Positions 9,150 through 17,378 of a stretch of 64,000 bases of DNA are shown in pieces (the first letter of the stretch is position 1; each line of letters opens with the position of its first letter). A program made the translations under genes and the position numbers. This DNA comes from Salinibacterium sp. SWN248 (GTDB lineage Bacteria > Actinomycetota > Actinomycetes > Actinomycetales > Microbacteriaceae). The stretch is taken from contig NZ_JADYWW010000001.1 of the NCBI RefSeq assembly GCF_015864575.1, forward strand, positions 496,001 to 560,000, in the 5' to 3' direction. The notes beneath the pieces are model-generated. The model was not told the origin of the DNA. It made no database searches and worked only from the letters and a program-made list of their open reading frames with translations.

Positions 9150-10034
9150 ATGACAAACGTGACGGTAATCGGACTCGGCGCGATGGGGCTGCCGATGGCA
9201 ACCCACTTGACTAAATCCTTCGACGTGAAGGTGTACGACATCAACCCTGTTGCGCTCAACAAAGCCGCAGCGGCCGGGGCTACACCGGCGTCGTCACTCG
9301 AACAGGCAGCGGATGGTGCCGACGTCGTCGTACTGATCGTTCGCGATGCAGCACAGCTTCAGTCCGCATTGTTTGGAACCGGCGGAGTTGTGGACGGGCT
9401 AGCGCCCGGATCAGTCGTAGTCATCACATCGACTGTCGGCGAAACCGCCCTAGTGCGCGCTGCCGACCTTCTGCACGCACGGGGCATCCTCTGCGTAGAC
9501 GCCGCCCTTTCCGGTGGCCCGGTTCGGGCAGAAACCGGCGACCTCCTGATCATGGTCGGTGGCTCGCCTGAGGCACGGTCGGTAACCCAGCCGGTACTCG
9601 ATGCGCTCGGATCTACCGTGTGCGTCGTGGGCGACAAAGTTGGCCAAGGCCAGCAGCTTAAGGCCGTCAATCAGCTTTTGTGCGGCATCCACACTGCCGC
9701 TGCGGCAGAAGCCCTTGCCCTGGCGCATCAGCTCGGTCTTGACCTCGACATGGTTATTGACGTTCTTGGCGCGGGCGCTGCCGCCTCGTTCATGTTCGCC
9801 GACCGTGGTCCGCGTATTGCGCAGCAGCTACGCGGGGAAACCCCGCCGTTGCGTTCGCGACTCGACGTGATCGGCAAAGACATGGGTATTGTCGGCGACG
9901 TTGCCCGCGAGCGGAAAGTCAGCGTTCCGTTGGCGAGCGCGGCGGAGCAGCTGTATCGCATGGGCGAAGCAGCGGGACTTGCTGCAGAAGACGACTCGAT
10001 CATCAGCACTCTTTTTGCTGCGAGCGACAAATGA
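9150..10034 (+). CDS. NAD(P)-dependent 3-hydroxyisobutyrate-dehydrogenase-family oxidoreductase
   Basis: The 294-residue protein has the Rossmann motif GLGAMGLPMA, the substrate loop DAALSGGPVRAETGDL, and the catalytic Lys in GQQLKAVNQLL (KxxxN). The family includes tartronate semialdehyde reductase, L-threonate dehydrogenase LtnD and the apionate-oxidising enzymes. In this operon an oxidation of a four- or five-carbon sugar acid, or a related reduction, is likely. It starts two bases after the TIM-barrel gene and its end overlaps the kinase ATG. Confidence 0.85.
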   Translation: MTNVTVIGLGAMGLPMATHLTKSFDVKVYDINPVALNKAAAAGATPASSLEQAADGADVVVLIVRDAAQLQSALFGTGGVVDGLAPGSVVVITSTVGETALVRAADLLHARGILCVDAALSGGPVRAETGDLLIMVGGSPEARSVTQPVLDALGSTVCVVGDKVGQGQQLKAVNQLLCGIHTAAAAEALALAHQLGLDLDMVIDVLGAGAAASFMFADRGPRIAQQLRGETPPLRSRLDVIGKDMGIVGDVARERKVSVPLASAAEQLYRMGEAAGLAAEDDSIISTLFAASDK

Positions 10035-11746
10035 CCGTTCTTTTCAACGACCCTTCAGACTTTGCCGAGGATGCTCTCGACGGCTTTGTAGAGCTCTATG
10101 CCGATCGCCTGTCAGGAGTACCCGGTGGTGTGGTCGCGCATCGCCGCGGTGAGCCCAAGGTTGCTGTTGTTATCGGTGGCGGATCGGGCCACTACCCGGC
10201 ATTCGCCGGTCTTGTTGGCCCCGGCTTTGCGACCGGTGCCGTTGTCGGCAACATCTTCACCTCCCCGTCGGCCGCACAGGTGTATTCGGTAGCGAAGGCT
10301 GCGAATGAGGGCCGTGGTGTGGTTTTGAGCTTCGGCAACTACGCCGGAGACGTGATGAACTTTGGAATCGCGGCTGAGCGTCTGCGCAGCGAAGGAATCG
10401 ATACGCGGGTTGTGCTCGTGACGGATGACGTGGGCTCATCGCCCGACGCGGATCAACGCCGTGGAATTGCCGGCGACTTTACGGTCTTCAAAGTGATGGG
10501 TGCTGCCGCAGCGGAAGGACTCTCACTCGACGAGGTTGAGCGTCTTGGCCGGGCTGCGAACGACTCCACTCGCTCACTCGGTGTTGCATTCTCTGGATGC
10601 ACGATGCCGGGTTCAGCCGAGCCGCTGTTCTCCATCCCGTCCGGCTCGATGAGCGTTGGGCTCGGAATCCATGGCGAACCAGGGGTGCGCGACGTTCCGC
10701 GGCTCACCGCCGATGAACTTGCTCGATTGCTTCTCGATGGTGTTCTGAGCGAACGGCCTGTCGGAGACTCGACCCGCGTCGCTGTCATCCTCAACGGGTT
10801 GGGAACGACGAAGTATGAAGAACTCTTCGTCGTGTGGAAGGCGCTTTCGCGATTGCTGAAGGATGCTGGTTTAGCGGCAGTAGGAGTTGAGGTCGGAGAA
10901 CTCGTAACGAGCCTCGACATGGGCGGCTGTTCGCTCACCCTGATGTGGCTCGATGAAGAACTCGAGCGCACCTGGACTGCTGACGCTTACACTCCGGCGT
11001 ACCGAAAGATCAGCGCGGGCCTCGACAAGCTGACCCCGGTCGAGCCGGGAGCAGCATCGATCGCTCAGGCCTCCGCCCCAGAATCTACGGAAGCATCGCG
11101 GGCGCTGATGCCCCTGCTGGTGGCTGCAGTCTCGACCGTTCGCGCTGTCCTGCACGACAACGCTGTCGAGTTGGGCGACATCGATGCGGTCGCAGGTGAC
11201 GGGGATCACGGCCGCGGAATGGTCAAGGGTATTGACGCCGCTGCAGGAATCGTCGACAACTCAACGTCGGGAGGCGTTGCCGGGAACCTCCGCCAAGCCG
11301 GGCGCGAGTGGGCCACACGCGCCGGCGGAACCTCCGGAGTTCTCTGGGGTGCCGGCCTTGAAGCCGCAGCGGAAGCGATTCGCGATGACCGTCTTGAGTA
11401 CGACGCCACTGTCGTAACGGACGCTGCCGAGGCATTCCTCGAGGCTATTCAGCAATTAGGCGGAGCTGAGGTGGGCGACAAGACATTCGTCGACGCGCTC
11501 GTGCCGTTCATCCACACTCTCAAGCGCGACGTAGACCGCGGTGAGGAGCTCAGCGCTGCCTGGAGTAACGCGGCCGATGCTGCAGCACTAGCAGCAGCAG
11601 CCACAGAGAGCCTGACGCCCAAGAAGGGCCGGGCTCGACCACTCGCCGAGCGCAGCATCGGAACACCCGACGCTGGCGCAACCTCATTCGCGTTGATCGT
11701 TGGAGCACTCGCTCAACCCCGCACAGCCTGGAAGGCAGATTCATGA
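10031..11746 (+). CDS. DhaK-DhaL fusion ketose kinase (dihydroxyacetone/erythrulose kinase type)
   Basis: The 571-residue protein fuses a DhaK domain (about 1-330) to a DhaL domain (about 360-571). DhaK shows [13 protein letters not shown] and the substrate-binding His in GLGIHGEPG at about residue 214. DhaL shows the nucleotide/Mg motif GDGDHGRGM. Such single-chain ATP-dependent kinases phosphorylate dihydroxyacetone or tetruloses. The direct pairing with an RpiB-type isomerase matches the DerK/DerI tetrulose arrangement known from mycobacteria, so D-erythrulose is a reasonable candidate substrate (inference). Confidence 0.88.
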   Translation: MTVLFNDPSDFAEDALDGFVELYADRLSGVPGGVVAHRRGEPKVAVVIGGGSGHYPAFAGLVGPGFATGAVVGNIFTSPSAAQVYSVAKAANEGRGVVLSFGNYAGDVMNFGIAAERLRSEGIDTRVVLVTDDVGSSPDADQRRGIAGDFTVFKVMGAAAAEGLSLDEVERLGRAANDSTRSLGVAFSGCTMPGSAEPLFSIPSGSMSVGLGIHGEPGVRDVPRLTADELARLLLDGVLSERPVGDSTRVAVILNGLGTTKYEELFVVWKALSRLLKDAGLAAVGVEVGELVTSLDMGGCSLTLMWLDEELERTWTADAYTPAYRKISAGLDKLTPVEPGAASIAQASAPESTEASRALMPLLVAAVSTVRAVLHDNAVELGDIDAVAGDGDHGRGMVKGIDAAAGIVDNSTSGGVAGNLRQAGREWATRAGGTSGVLWGAGLEAAAEAIRDDRLEYDATVVTDAAEAFLEAIQQLGGAEVGDKTFVDALVPFIHTLKRDVDRGEELSAAWSNAADAAALAAAATESLTPKKGRARPLAERSIGTPDAGATSFALIVGALAQPRTAWKADS

Positions 11747-12222
11747 GCACTACGACCCCGCTGATCCGCGTCGTTATCGGTAGCGACGACGCCGGATTCG
11801 AGTACAAAGAGATATTGAAGGCGGATCTCGAAGCCGATCCGCGTGTAGCCTCCGTCGTCGACGTCGGAGTCTCCGAAAGCGAATCCACGGCGTATCCGCA
11901 CATTGCAGTGGATGCCGCTCGCCTAGTTGCCGCTGGCGAAGCCGATCGCGCTCTCCTCGTGTGCGGCACTGGTCTTGGCGTCGCGATCGCCGCCAACAAA
12001 GTGGAAGGGATCCGTGCGGTGACTGCCCACGATTCTTTCTCTGTGGAGCGAAGCGTTTTGTCGAATAATGCCCAAGTGCTGTGCTTCGGTCAGCGCGTTG
12101 TCGGGCTTGAACTCGCACGACGCCTGGCGCGGGAATGGCTCGGCTACACCTTCGACTCGTCGAGTGCCTCCGCCGAAAAGGTCGCAGAGATCGAACGCTA
12201 CGAACTGCGTCCCTCTGTCTGA
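11743..12222 (+). CDS. RpiB/LacAB-family sugar-phosphate isomerase
   Basis: The 159-residue protein is of normal RpiB length with the active-site Cys in [15 protein letters not shown], the AHD motif and [10 protein letters not shown]. The N-terminal signature reads GSDDAGF rather than the usual GSDHAG, a sign of a subfamily different from ordinary ribose-5-phosphate isomerase. Coupled by ATGA overlap to the kinase gene, it probably isomerises the kinase product, for example D-erythrulose-4-phosphate to D-erythrose-4-phosphate as DerI does. Confidence 0.85.
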   Translation: MSTTTPLIRVVIGSDDAGFEYKEILKADLEADPRVASVVDVGVSESESTAYPHIAVDAARLVAAGEADRALLVCGTGLGVAIAANKVEGIRAVTAHDSFSVERSVLSNNAQVLCFGQRVVGLELARRLAREWLGYTFDSSSASAEKVAEIERYELRPSV

Positions 12223-12291
12223 TTAGCGGTTTCCCGCACATCCGCCACTCGCCTCCCGGGCTCGGCGGCACAACTAAAGGAGTCGGTTCGA

Positions 12292-13350
12292 GTGGGAATC
12301 GCAGCAACGAGATTAACGGTCGGGGTGGCCACGCCCCTCAGCGAAGAACTGTGTGCGCTGATCGAATCGTTGGAACCGCGCGTGCAACTGATTCGCGACC
12401 AGTCGTTGTTGCCTCCGATGCGATTTACGGCGGACTACGCGGGCGATCCTGACTTTCGTCGCACAGCGCAGCAGCAGTCGCAGTTTATGCAACTGCTCAA
12501 CTCTGCCGACGCCCTCTACGGAATCCCCGATCTGTCGACGCCTCTGCTGAAAGAGGTCGTGCAGCAGAATGACCGTCTTCGCTGGGTTCAGACGATGGCG
12601 GCGGGCGGTGGAGCTCAGATTCGAGAAGCGGGCTTCACGCGGCACGAGCTCGATCGGGTGGCGTTCACCACCTCCGCGGGAGTGCATGGCGGGCCGCTCG
12701 CGGAATTTGCGTTATTCGGGTTGCTGGCCGCGAGCAAGTCGCTCCCTCGGCTGCTTCGGCAGAGCCAGGCACACGAGTGGAGCGAGCGGTGGCCGATGGC
12801 GCAGCTCAGCGACCACACGATACTGCTGCTCGGACTCGGCGGGATCGGATCGGCGCTCGCCGAAAAGTTGAGTGCGCTCGGCGTCCATGTCATCGGGATG
12901 AGCCGCCGCGGCGAGATGGTTCCCGGAGTCGCCGAGATCATCGAACCGCACAACCTGCCCGCGGCGATCCAACGCGCCGACGGAATCGTGGTGTCGTTGC
13001 CAGGCACGCCCCACACCGAAAAGCTCGTCGACGCCGAATTTTTCACAATGGTTAAGCCCGGTGTCACTGTGGTCAACGTGGGGCGCGGCAGCGTGATCGA
13101 CGAACAGGCTCTCATCGCTGCGCTCGAAGACGGTCGTGTCGGCTTTGCGGCGCTCGACGTCGTAGAAACAGAACCTCTGGTGAAGTCGAGCCCGCTCTGG
13201 GAGATGGACAACGTGCTGCTGAGCCCGCACACTGCAGCGCTGAGCTACGCGCAGGAAGAGCAGATTGCGCGACTCTTCGCTCGAAATGCCAGCGCTTTCC
13301 TGGATGGTCGTCCCCTGCGCAACGTCGTCGACACGGTGCATTTCTACTAA
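12292..13350 (+). CDS. D-isomer-specific 2-hydroxyacid dehydrogenase
   Basis: The 352-residue protein has the NAD-binding motif LGLGGIGSALAEKL and the catalytic triad of the family: Arg in VNVGRGSVID, Glu in DVVETEPL and His in LLSPHTAAL. It reduces or oxidises a 2-oxo/2-hydroxy acid. The GTG start has a good ribosome-binding site AAAGGAG at 12276-12282, nine bases upstream. It sits 69 bases after the isomerase gene on the same strand, so it belongs to the same regulon, and it is the last gene before the right-hand repeat. Confidence 0.9.
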   Translation: MGIAATRLTVGVATPLSEELCALIESLEPRVQLIRDQSLLPPMRFTADYAGDPDFRRTAQQQSQFMQLLNSADALYGIPDLSTPLLKEVVQQNDRLRWVQTMAAGGGAQIREAGFTRHELDRVAFTTSAGVHGGPLAEFALFGLLAASKSLPRLLRQSQAHEWSERWPMAQLSDHTILLLGLGGIGSALAEKLSALGVHVIGMSRRGEMVPGVAEIIEPHNLPAAIQRADGIVVSLPGTPHTEKLVDAEFFTMVKPGVTVVNVGRGSVIDEQALIAALEDGRVGFAALDVVETEPLVKSSPLWEMDNVLLSPHTAALSYAQEEQIARLFARNASAFLDGRPLRNVVDTVHFY

Positions 13351-13366
13351 CGCTGCTCTCTCGGCG

Positions 13367-13417
13367 GCCGTCGCGATGCACAATGGAGTAATCAGCACGT
13401 CAGCTTCACGAAGTAGG
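13367..13417 (+). pseudogene. Remnant of a methyltransferase 3' end, right-hand repeat of the island
   Basis: These bases align with the last 17 codons and stop of the SpoU methyltransferase gene (1381-1432). The final 25 bases (13393-13417) are identical, the rest shows five substitutions and one missing base that shifts the frame. No start or upstream coding part is present, so it is a non-functional relic. It lies immediately before dadA-like 13423, implying that dadA once followed the methyltransferase gene directly. Confidence 0.85.
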
Positions 13418-13422
13418 GAACT

Positions 13423-14670
13423 ATGACACAGCCCGCGAAAGTCACCATTATTGGCGCCGGAATCGTAGGGCTGTCAACGGCCTGGTTCTTGCAGGAGCGT
13501 GGCGTGGAGGTCACCGTGCTCGACCGCACGGGCGTTGCCGCTGGTGCTTCGCTCGGTAACGCCGGCTGGGTTGCTCCCGCACTGACACTTCCGCTGCCGG
13601 AGCCCTCGATCTTCAAGGTCGGCATCAAAGCGGTTATCGACCCCACCTCGCCCGTGTACGTTCCGGTCGCCGCCAACTCGACGCTGCTGCGCTTCCTCGC
13701 CGGCTTTGCGCGTCACTCGACGCCCAAGATGTGGCGCCGCAACATGGTCACGTTCGCCGAGATCAACAAGTGGAGTCTCGAATCCTTCGACCGGATGGAA
13801 GACGGCGGAGTCTCTGCAGCCCTCAAGCACGCCGACCCCTTCCTTGCTGCTTTCACTAATGAATCCGACCGCCGTGTCATCACCCACGAATTCGATGAGG
13901 TCGCGGCCGGCGGCGGTCACGTGAGCTTTGAGAAGATCACCGGCGACGAGCTGCGCGAGTTTGAGCCGAGCGTCTCCAAGCTCGTGACGCATGGGCTGCG
14001 CGTGGATGGCCAGCGTTTCATCAACCCTCCCTCGTTCATGGAGGTGCTGGCGGCATCAGTGCGCGCTCGCGGAGCCACGATCGTGGAAGGCGCGAAAGCG
14101 ACCGGCATCCGCGACCTCGGTGCTGCCGGAGTTGCCGTTGATGTCGAGGGCCAGAACGCGGTACTCAGCAACGAAGTCGTCATCGCGACCGGAACCTGGC
14201 TTGGTGACCTCGCCCGCCAGTTCGGCGTGCGCCAAGTTGTGCAGTCGGGCCGCGGCTACAGCTTCAGCGTGAAGCCGCCTGTGATTCCGACACACCCGAT
14301 CTACCTGCCCGCCCAACGCGTAGCCTGCACGCCCCTCGGGGATCGGCTGCGCGTGGGAGGCATGATGGAGTTCCGGTCGGTCGATGCGCCTGCCGATTCT
14401 CGTCGCATCCAAACCATCGTCAACGCGGCCAGCCCGATGTTCGACGGCGTCGACTGGGATGCCCGCGAAGAAGAGTGGGTCGGCTCGCGCCCCTGCACTC
14501 CCGACGGCCTACCGCTTGTCGGAGGCACGCGCTCGCCGCGCGTTCACGTCGCCGGCGGTCACGGCATGTGGGGCGTCACCCTCGGACCATTGACGGGGCG
14601 GATTCTCGCCGACTCCATCACCGGTGGCGACAAGCACCCGCTGCTCACCGCCTTCGACCCGCTGCGCTAA
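13423..14670 (+). CDS. FAD-dependent D-amino acid dehydrogenase/oxidase (DadA-like)
   Basis: The 415-residue protein begins with the dinucleotide-binding motif IIGAGIVGLSTAWFLQERG and continues with the DAO signature SLGNAGWVAP. Near the C-terminus is the FAD-contacting GTRSPRVHVAGGHGMWGVTLGP segment. Members of this group deaminate D-amino acids or other secondary amines at the membrane face. The start has a weak AGGGAA upstream (13415-13420). It stands alone, with the next gene about 170 bases away. Confidence 0.88.
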   Translation: MTQPAKVTIIGAGIVGLSTAWFLQERGVEVTVLDRTGVAAGASLGNAGWVAPALTLPLPEPSIFKVGIKAVIDPTSPVYVPVAANSTLLRFLAGFARHSTPKMWRRNMVTFAEINKWSLESFDRMEDGGVSAALKHADPFLAAFTNESDRRVITHEFDEVAAGGGHVSFEKITGDELREFEPSVSKLVTHGLRVDGQRFINPPSFMEVLAASVRARGATIVEGAKATGIRDLGAAGVAVDVEGQNAVLSNEVVIATGTWLGDLARQFGVRQVVQSGRGYSFSVKPPVIPTHPIYLPAQRVACTPLGDRLRVGGMMEFRSVDAPADSRRIQTIVNAASPMFDGVDWDAREEEWVGSRPCTPDGLPLVGGTRSPRVHVAGGHGMWGVTLGPLTGRILADSITGGDKHPLLTAFDPLR

Positions 14671-14841
14671 GACATTTCGACGAGGGATGAAGGAGGGGAG
14701 GCGCTCCGTGAGGGAGTTCGTGCCACCCCCCAGTTCGCGCCTGAAACGCTGACGCATTATTGTTTTTCCGGCGCGCGGGATAGCGTCGCAGTGCAACCAT
14801 AAATCGGAAGAATGGTTGCTCGCAGTCTCTGGGGGGAGATT

Positions 14842-15420
14842 ATGTCTGTGCTGCCCGGGAGCAAATCCCGAAAGACTTCAACGATCATCCGACTGGCGCT
14901 GGCCAGCGTGGCTCTGGTCGGTATTGGTGCTGCCGCCACGAGCGCCGCGTGGACTGCCCAGACGACCCTTTCTGCCAGCGCGAAAGCGGCATCCATCGAG
15001 CTCTACGGAGCCCTGGCGGTCAACGGCACCTGCCCGACCGCTCAAGGGTCGCCCTACGTCGAAGCAGACACCAGCGCGGGTGCCGTTGCCATCACTCTCG
15101 CGTCGGGAGAGTTTTCTGCCCTTGTGCCTAATCAACAGCGCACAGTCGCTATCTGTGTGCGCAACGGCGGGGATCTGCCTCTCAATGTGTCGCTGAACCC
15201 TCTCGCCGTCAGCAGCAACAGCATCTTCGGTGGGTCTGCGCCGGCCACGATCGAGGTTCGCACGAGTGCCGCCGCATTCACCTCAACAGTTCTCGCTGCT
15301 AACGCGACCCTTCCGCTGAACGTTGTCGTCACGACGCCGACGAGCTGGCCCACTTCATATCAGGGCCTCTCCTCCGGCGCGGTCGAGATTGTCTTCAGCG
15401 GCTCTACGGATGTGCCCTAG
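14842..15420 (+). CDS. Exported TasA/camelysin-like protein, probable SipW-type substrate
   Basis: The frame is also open from ATG 14812, but ATG 14842 is preceded by GGGGGGAG (14831-14838) and gives a natural signal sequence, so I use it (192 residues). The N-terminus has a basic stretch (SKSRKTSTIIR), a hydrophobic core ending in GIGAAATSAAWTAQTTLSASA, the form typical of SipW-processed proteins, then a Ser/Thr/Val-rich beta domain with two Cys. It overlaps the signal peptidase gene by one base, so the peptidase is its likely processing enzyme. Confidence 0.75.
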   Translation: MSVLPGSKSRKTSTIIRLALASVALVGIGAAATSAAWTAQTTLSASAKAASIELYGALAVNGTCPTAQGSPYVEADTSAGAVAITLASGEFSALVPNQQRTVAICVRNGGDLPLNVSLNPLAVSSNSIFGGSAPATIEVRTSAAAFTSTVLAANATLPLNVVVTTPTSWPTSYQGLSSGAVEIVFSGSTDVP

Positions 15421-15992
15421 TGCGCGCGATGAAAGTAATCCGGGCTGCCGGTGATGGGCTGCTGTGGGTCATGGCCGTCATTGGCGCGCTCACCGGAGTG
15501 CTCTGGATTGCTCACGCGTTCGGCCTGATTCAGCCGCTCGTGGTGGTGTCGGAGTCGATGCAGCCGGCGATTCGAACCGGTGACCTGCTCGTCGCGTTCC
15601 CCGTTCCCGTCGAAGATCTTGCCGTGGGAGATATCGCTAGCCTGCCTTCCACGATCACTGGCAATCTCATCACGCACCGCATTATTAATGTCGCGACCGA
15701 TGGTGACGCTGTGTACTTCGAAATGCAGGGTGACGACAATGATGCTCCGGATGCTGAAACCTACGAGTATGCGCTCGGTGACACTGCGCTGCATCCGGTG
15801 CTCACTATCTCCCGAGCAGGCTCCGTGCTGACTGCGCTTGGCTCGCCGATGATCGGCATCCCGCTCTTCGTCGCGATTGTTGCGTCGATTCTCTTGACGG
15901 TGCTCCCGTCGAACCCTCGCAAGCTCGCCGAGAGCAGCGAAGCTGACGACCAGTTGGCGCTCTCCGGCGCTGCCGCTGTGACGGAGGAATGA
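15420..15992 (+). CDS. SipW/ER-type signal peptidase I (S26B)
   Basis: The 190-residue membrane protein has an N-terminal helix (LLWVMAVIGALTGVLWIAHAFG), the catalytic Ser in VVSESMQPAI and His in NLITHRIINV where bacterial type I peptidases have Lys; the Ser-His form marks the archaeal/ER/SipW branch. A second helix near residues 145-165 is followed by a short acidic tail. The GTG start overlaps the upstream stop and its end overlaps the next ATG (ATGA). In Bacillus the SipW enzyme processes TasA-type fibre proteins; a similar surface role is inferred. Confidence 0.88.
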   Translation: MRAMKVIRAAGDGLLWVMAVIGALTGVLWIAHAFGLIQPLVVVSESMQPAIRTGDLLVAFPVPVEDLAVGDIASLPSTITGNLITHRIINVATDGDAVYFEMQGDDNDAPDAETYEYALGDTALHPVLTISRAGSVLTALGSPMIGIPLFVAIVASILLTVLPSNPRKLAESSEADDQLALSGAAAVTEE

Positions 15993-16897
15993 ACAGGCTG
16001 ATGAAACGCATTCTTGTGACAATCGTTGCGCTAGCAGCGACCGTGGCACTCTTTGCTGGCGCGACCGCTGCCACGCCGAACACGACGGTTGCGGCCTGGA
16101 CTGACCCCGCTGTGTTCGTCGCTGAAGCCTCGACCGGCACATGGGGCAGCTCCGCCCCTACCCCGAGCTCTATAGTGATCGTCGCGGGAAACACCTCAAC
16201 CTCGCTCGACTCGACCGCCTGGGATATCCCGGCCTCCGCGACAAGTTCCAGCTTCTGCGTCGACGTGACCGTGCGAGGAACGGATGCCACTCCGCGCGCG
16301 TGGGAACTGCATGCCGACATGACCTTGCCACCGTTCAACGGCCGCACGGGATCCGGCGGAATCTACTCGCGGGGTTCGACGCAGGCGTCATTCTCGACCA
16401 GCTCTGCTAGTCCAACCACTCTTGTGATTACGGGTGCCGGCTCAGGCGGTTCGAACTGGAATGAGTCCTATAACAACCGACTCCTCACCGATACTCAGCA
16501 GCTGATCATCACGATCTGTGTGAGCAGTGTGCCCATTGCTGCTCCGGGTGCCAGCAGCTACTACTCGGTGACGCAGACGCACGCTACCTGGACAGACACG
16601 CAGGCCTGTGTCACCGTCACCGCTACGGGCAAGGTGACCGACCTGCAAGCCAACCCCTTCTACTTTGGGTGGGAGGCAACAGTGAACCTCGCCGCAGCGA
16701 AGAACCGCATCCTGAGTGCAGGCAAGACGGTGAACTACGTGGGTTGGTCGCCGTCACCCTCTTCTGGTTATCAATACACGACTGTGCCGACGACCTACTA
16801 TCCACCCGCCGATTCCTACGCGATCACCTCCGGCCGCGCCACCGCCATCAAGGCCACCCAGTCGAGCACTATCACGGCGTGTGTATACGGCTACTAG
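15989..16897 (+). CDS. Exported Ser/Thr-rich surface protein, second probable SipW substrate
   Basis: The 302-residue product begins with a signal sequence (MKRILVTIVALAATVALFAG followed by ATAATPNTTVAAWTDPA) with the same AxW-containing cleavage region as the first gene of the operon. The mature part is rich in Ser, Thr, Gly and aromatic residues with four or more Cys, and looks like extracellular beta structure. No enzyme motif is seen. It overlaps the peptidase gene by four bases. No family is recognised with confidence. Confidence 0.75.
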   Translation: MNRLMKRILVTIVALAATVALFAGATAATPNTTVAAWTDPAVFVAEASTGTWGSSAPTPSSIVIVAGNTSTSLDSTAWDIPASATSSSFCVDVTVRGTDATPRAWELHADMTLPPFNGRTGSGGIYSRGSTQASFSTSSASPTTLVITGAGSGGSNWNESYNNRLLTDTQQLIITICVSSVPIAAPGASSYYSVTQTHATWTDTQACVTVTATGKVTDLQANPFYFGWEATVNLAAAKNRILSAGKTVNYVGWSPSPSSGYQYTTVPTTYYPPADSYAITSGRATAIKATQSSTITACVYGY

Positions 16898-16915
16898 TAG
16901 GTGCGCTGCGGAGCG

Positions 16916-17266
16916 CTAGTCGCATTCGATTTCGGGCTCGGGCTCGGGCTCGGGTTTGGGTTGAGGCGAAGGTGCGGGCTGCGGCTCGGGTGCAGGGCGT
17001 GAGGGCTGTGAAGCCTCGCGCACGCGATCAACGAGTTCACGCCACGGACCAACGAGCTGCTGCTCGGGGATGACCGCCTCGTGCGGTTCACAGTGAATTT
17101 CGTAGGTGTAGCGGTCGGGCATCGTGTTTTCGACCGGATGCTCGTGCCACGGCAGTTCTGCAAGCAGCACGTACCACCGCTCGGGGTCGGGCTGCTCATC
17201 TACGACGACATCCCATTCGATGCGGCGACCGAGAAGCCCACCGCTGCGCCACACCTGTACCTTCAC
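16916..17266 (-). CDS. Emfourin-like inhibitor of the adjacent M4 protease
   Basis: The 116-residue protein reads KVQVWRSGGLLGRR at the start, then a small alpha/beta core (WYVLLAELPW, YTYEIHCEPHEAVIPEQQLVGPWRELVDRV) typical of emfourins, the cytoplasmic inhibitors encoded beside protealysin-like proteases. The C-terminus is an unusual Pro/Glu/Lys tail with repeated PEP units and a final ECD. It lies 112 bases downstream of the protease on the same strand. The pairing, more than the sequence alone, supports the call. Confidence 0.75.
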   Translation of the reverse strand: MKVQVWRSGGLLGRRIEWDVVVDEQPDPERWYVLLAELPWHEHPVENTMPDRYTYEIHCEPHEAVIPEQQLVGPWRELVDRVREASQPSRPAPEPQPAPSPQPKPEPEPEPEIECD

Positions 17267-17294
17267 ACGTGCATGCTATCCCGTTGCCGTGCAG

Positions 17295-17336
17295 GCGAAC
17301 AGGGTGCAGACGAACAGGCTGCGACGAACAGGGTGC
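17295..17336. repeat. Three imperfect 13-base repeats between protease and inhibitor genes
   Basis: Copies of the form CGAACAGG(G/C)TGC occur at 17295-17307, 17310-17322 and 17324-17336. They lie between the M4 protease stop and the inhibitor start. They could be simple slippage or a binding site; no function is claimed. Confidence 0.45.
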
Positions 17337-17378
17337 GAACCAACACAGCACCTGCGAGCGGGGTTCCAGCTCACGGCG

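Larger units (their letters stand above)
1408..13417. mobile_element. Putative sugar-catabolism genomic island flanked by copies of the methyltransferase 3' end
   Basis: A 25-bp perfect direct repeat, ending just past the stop of the SpoU methyltransferase gene, occurs at 1408-1432 and 13393-13417. The homology extends upstream imperfectly (1381-1432 against 13367-13417, roughly 46 of 52 positions matching, with one base missing from the second copy). Everything between is one functional set: regulator, glycosidase, importer and catabolic enzymes. This is the pattern left by insertion at a gene's 3' end that rebuilds the target gene. No integrase, transposase or tRNA is seen inside, so the mechanism (site-specific or homologous exchange) is open. 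Confidence 0.6.
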
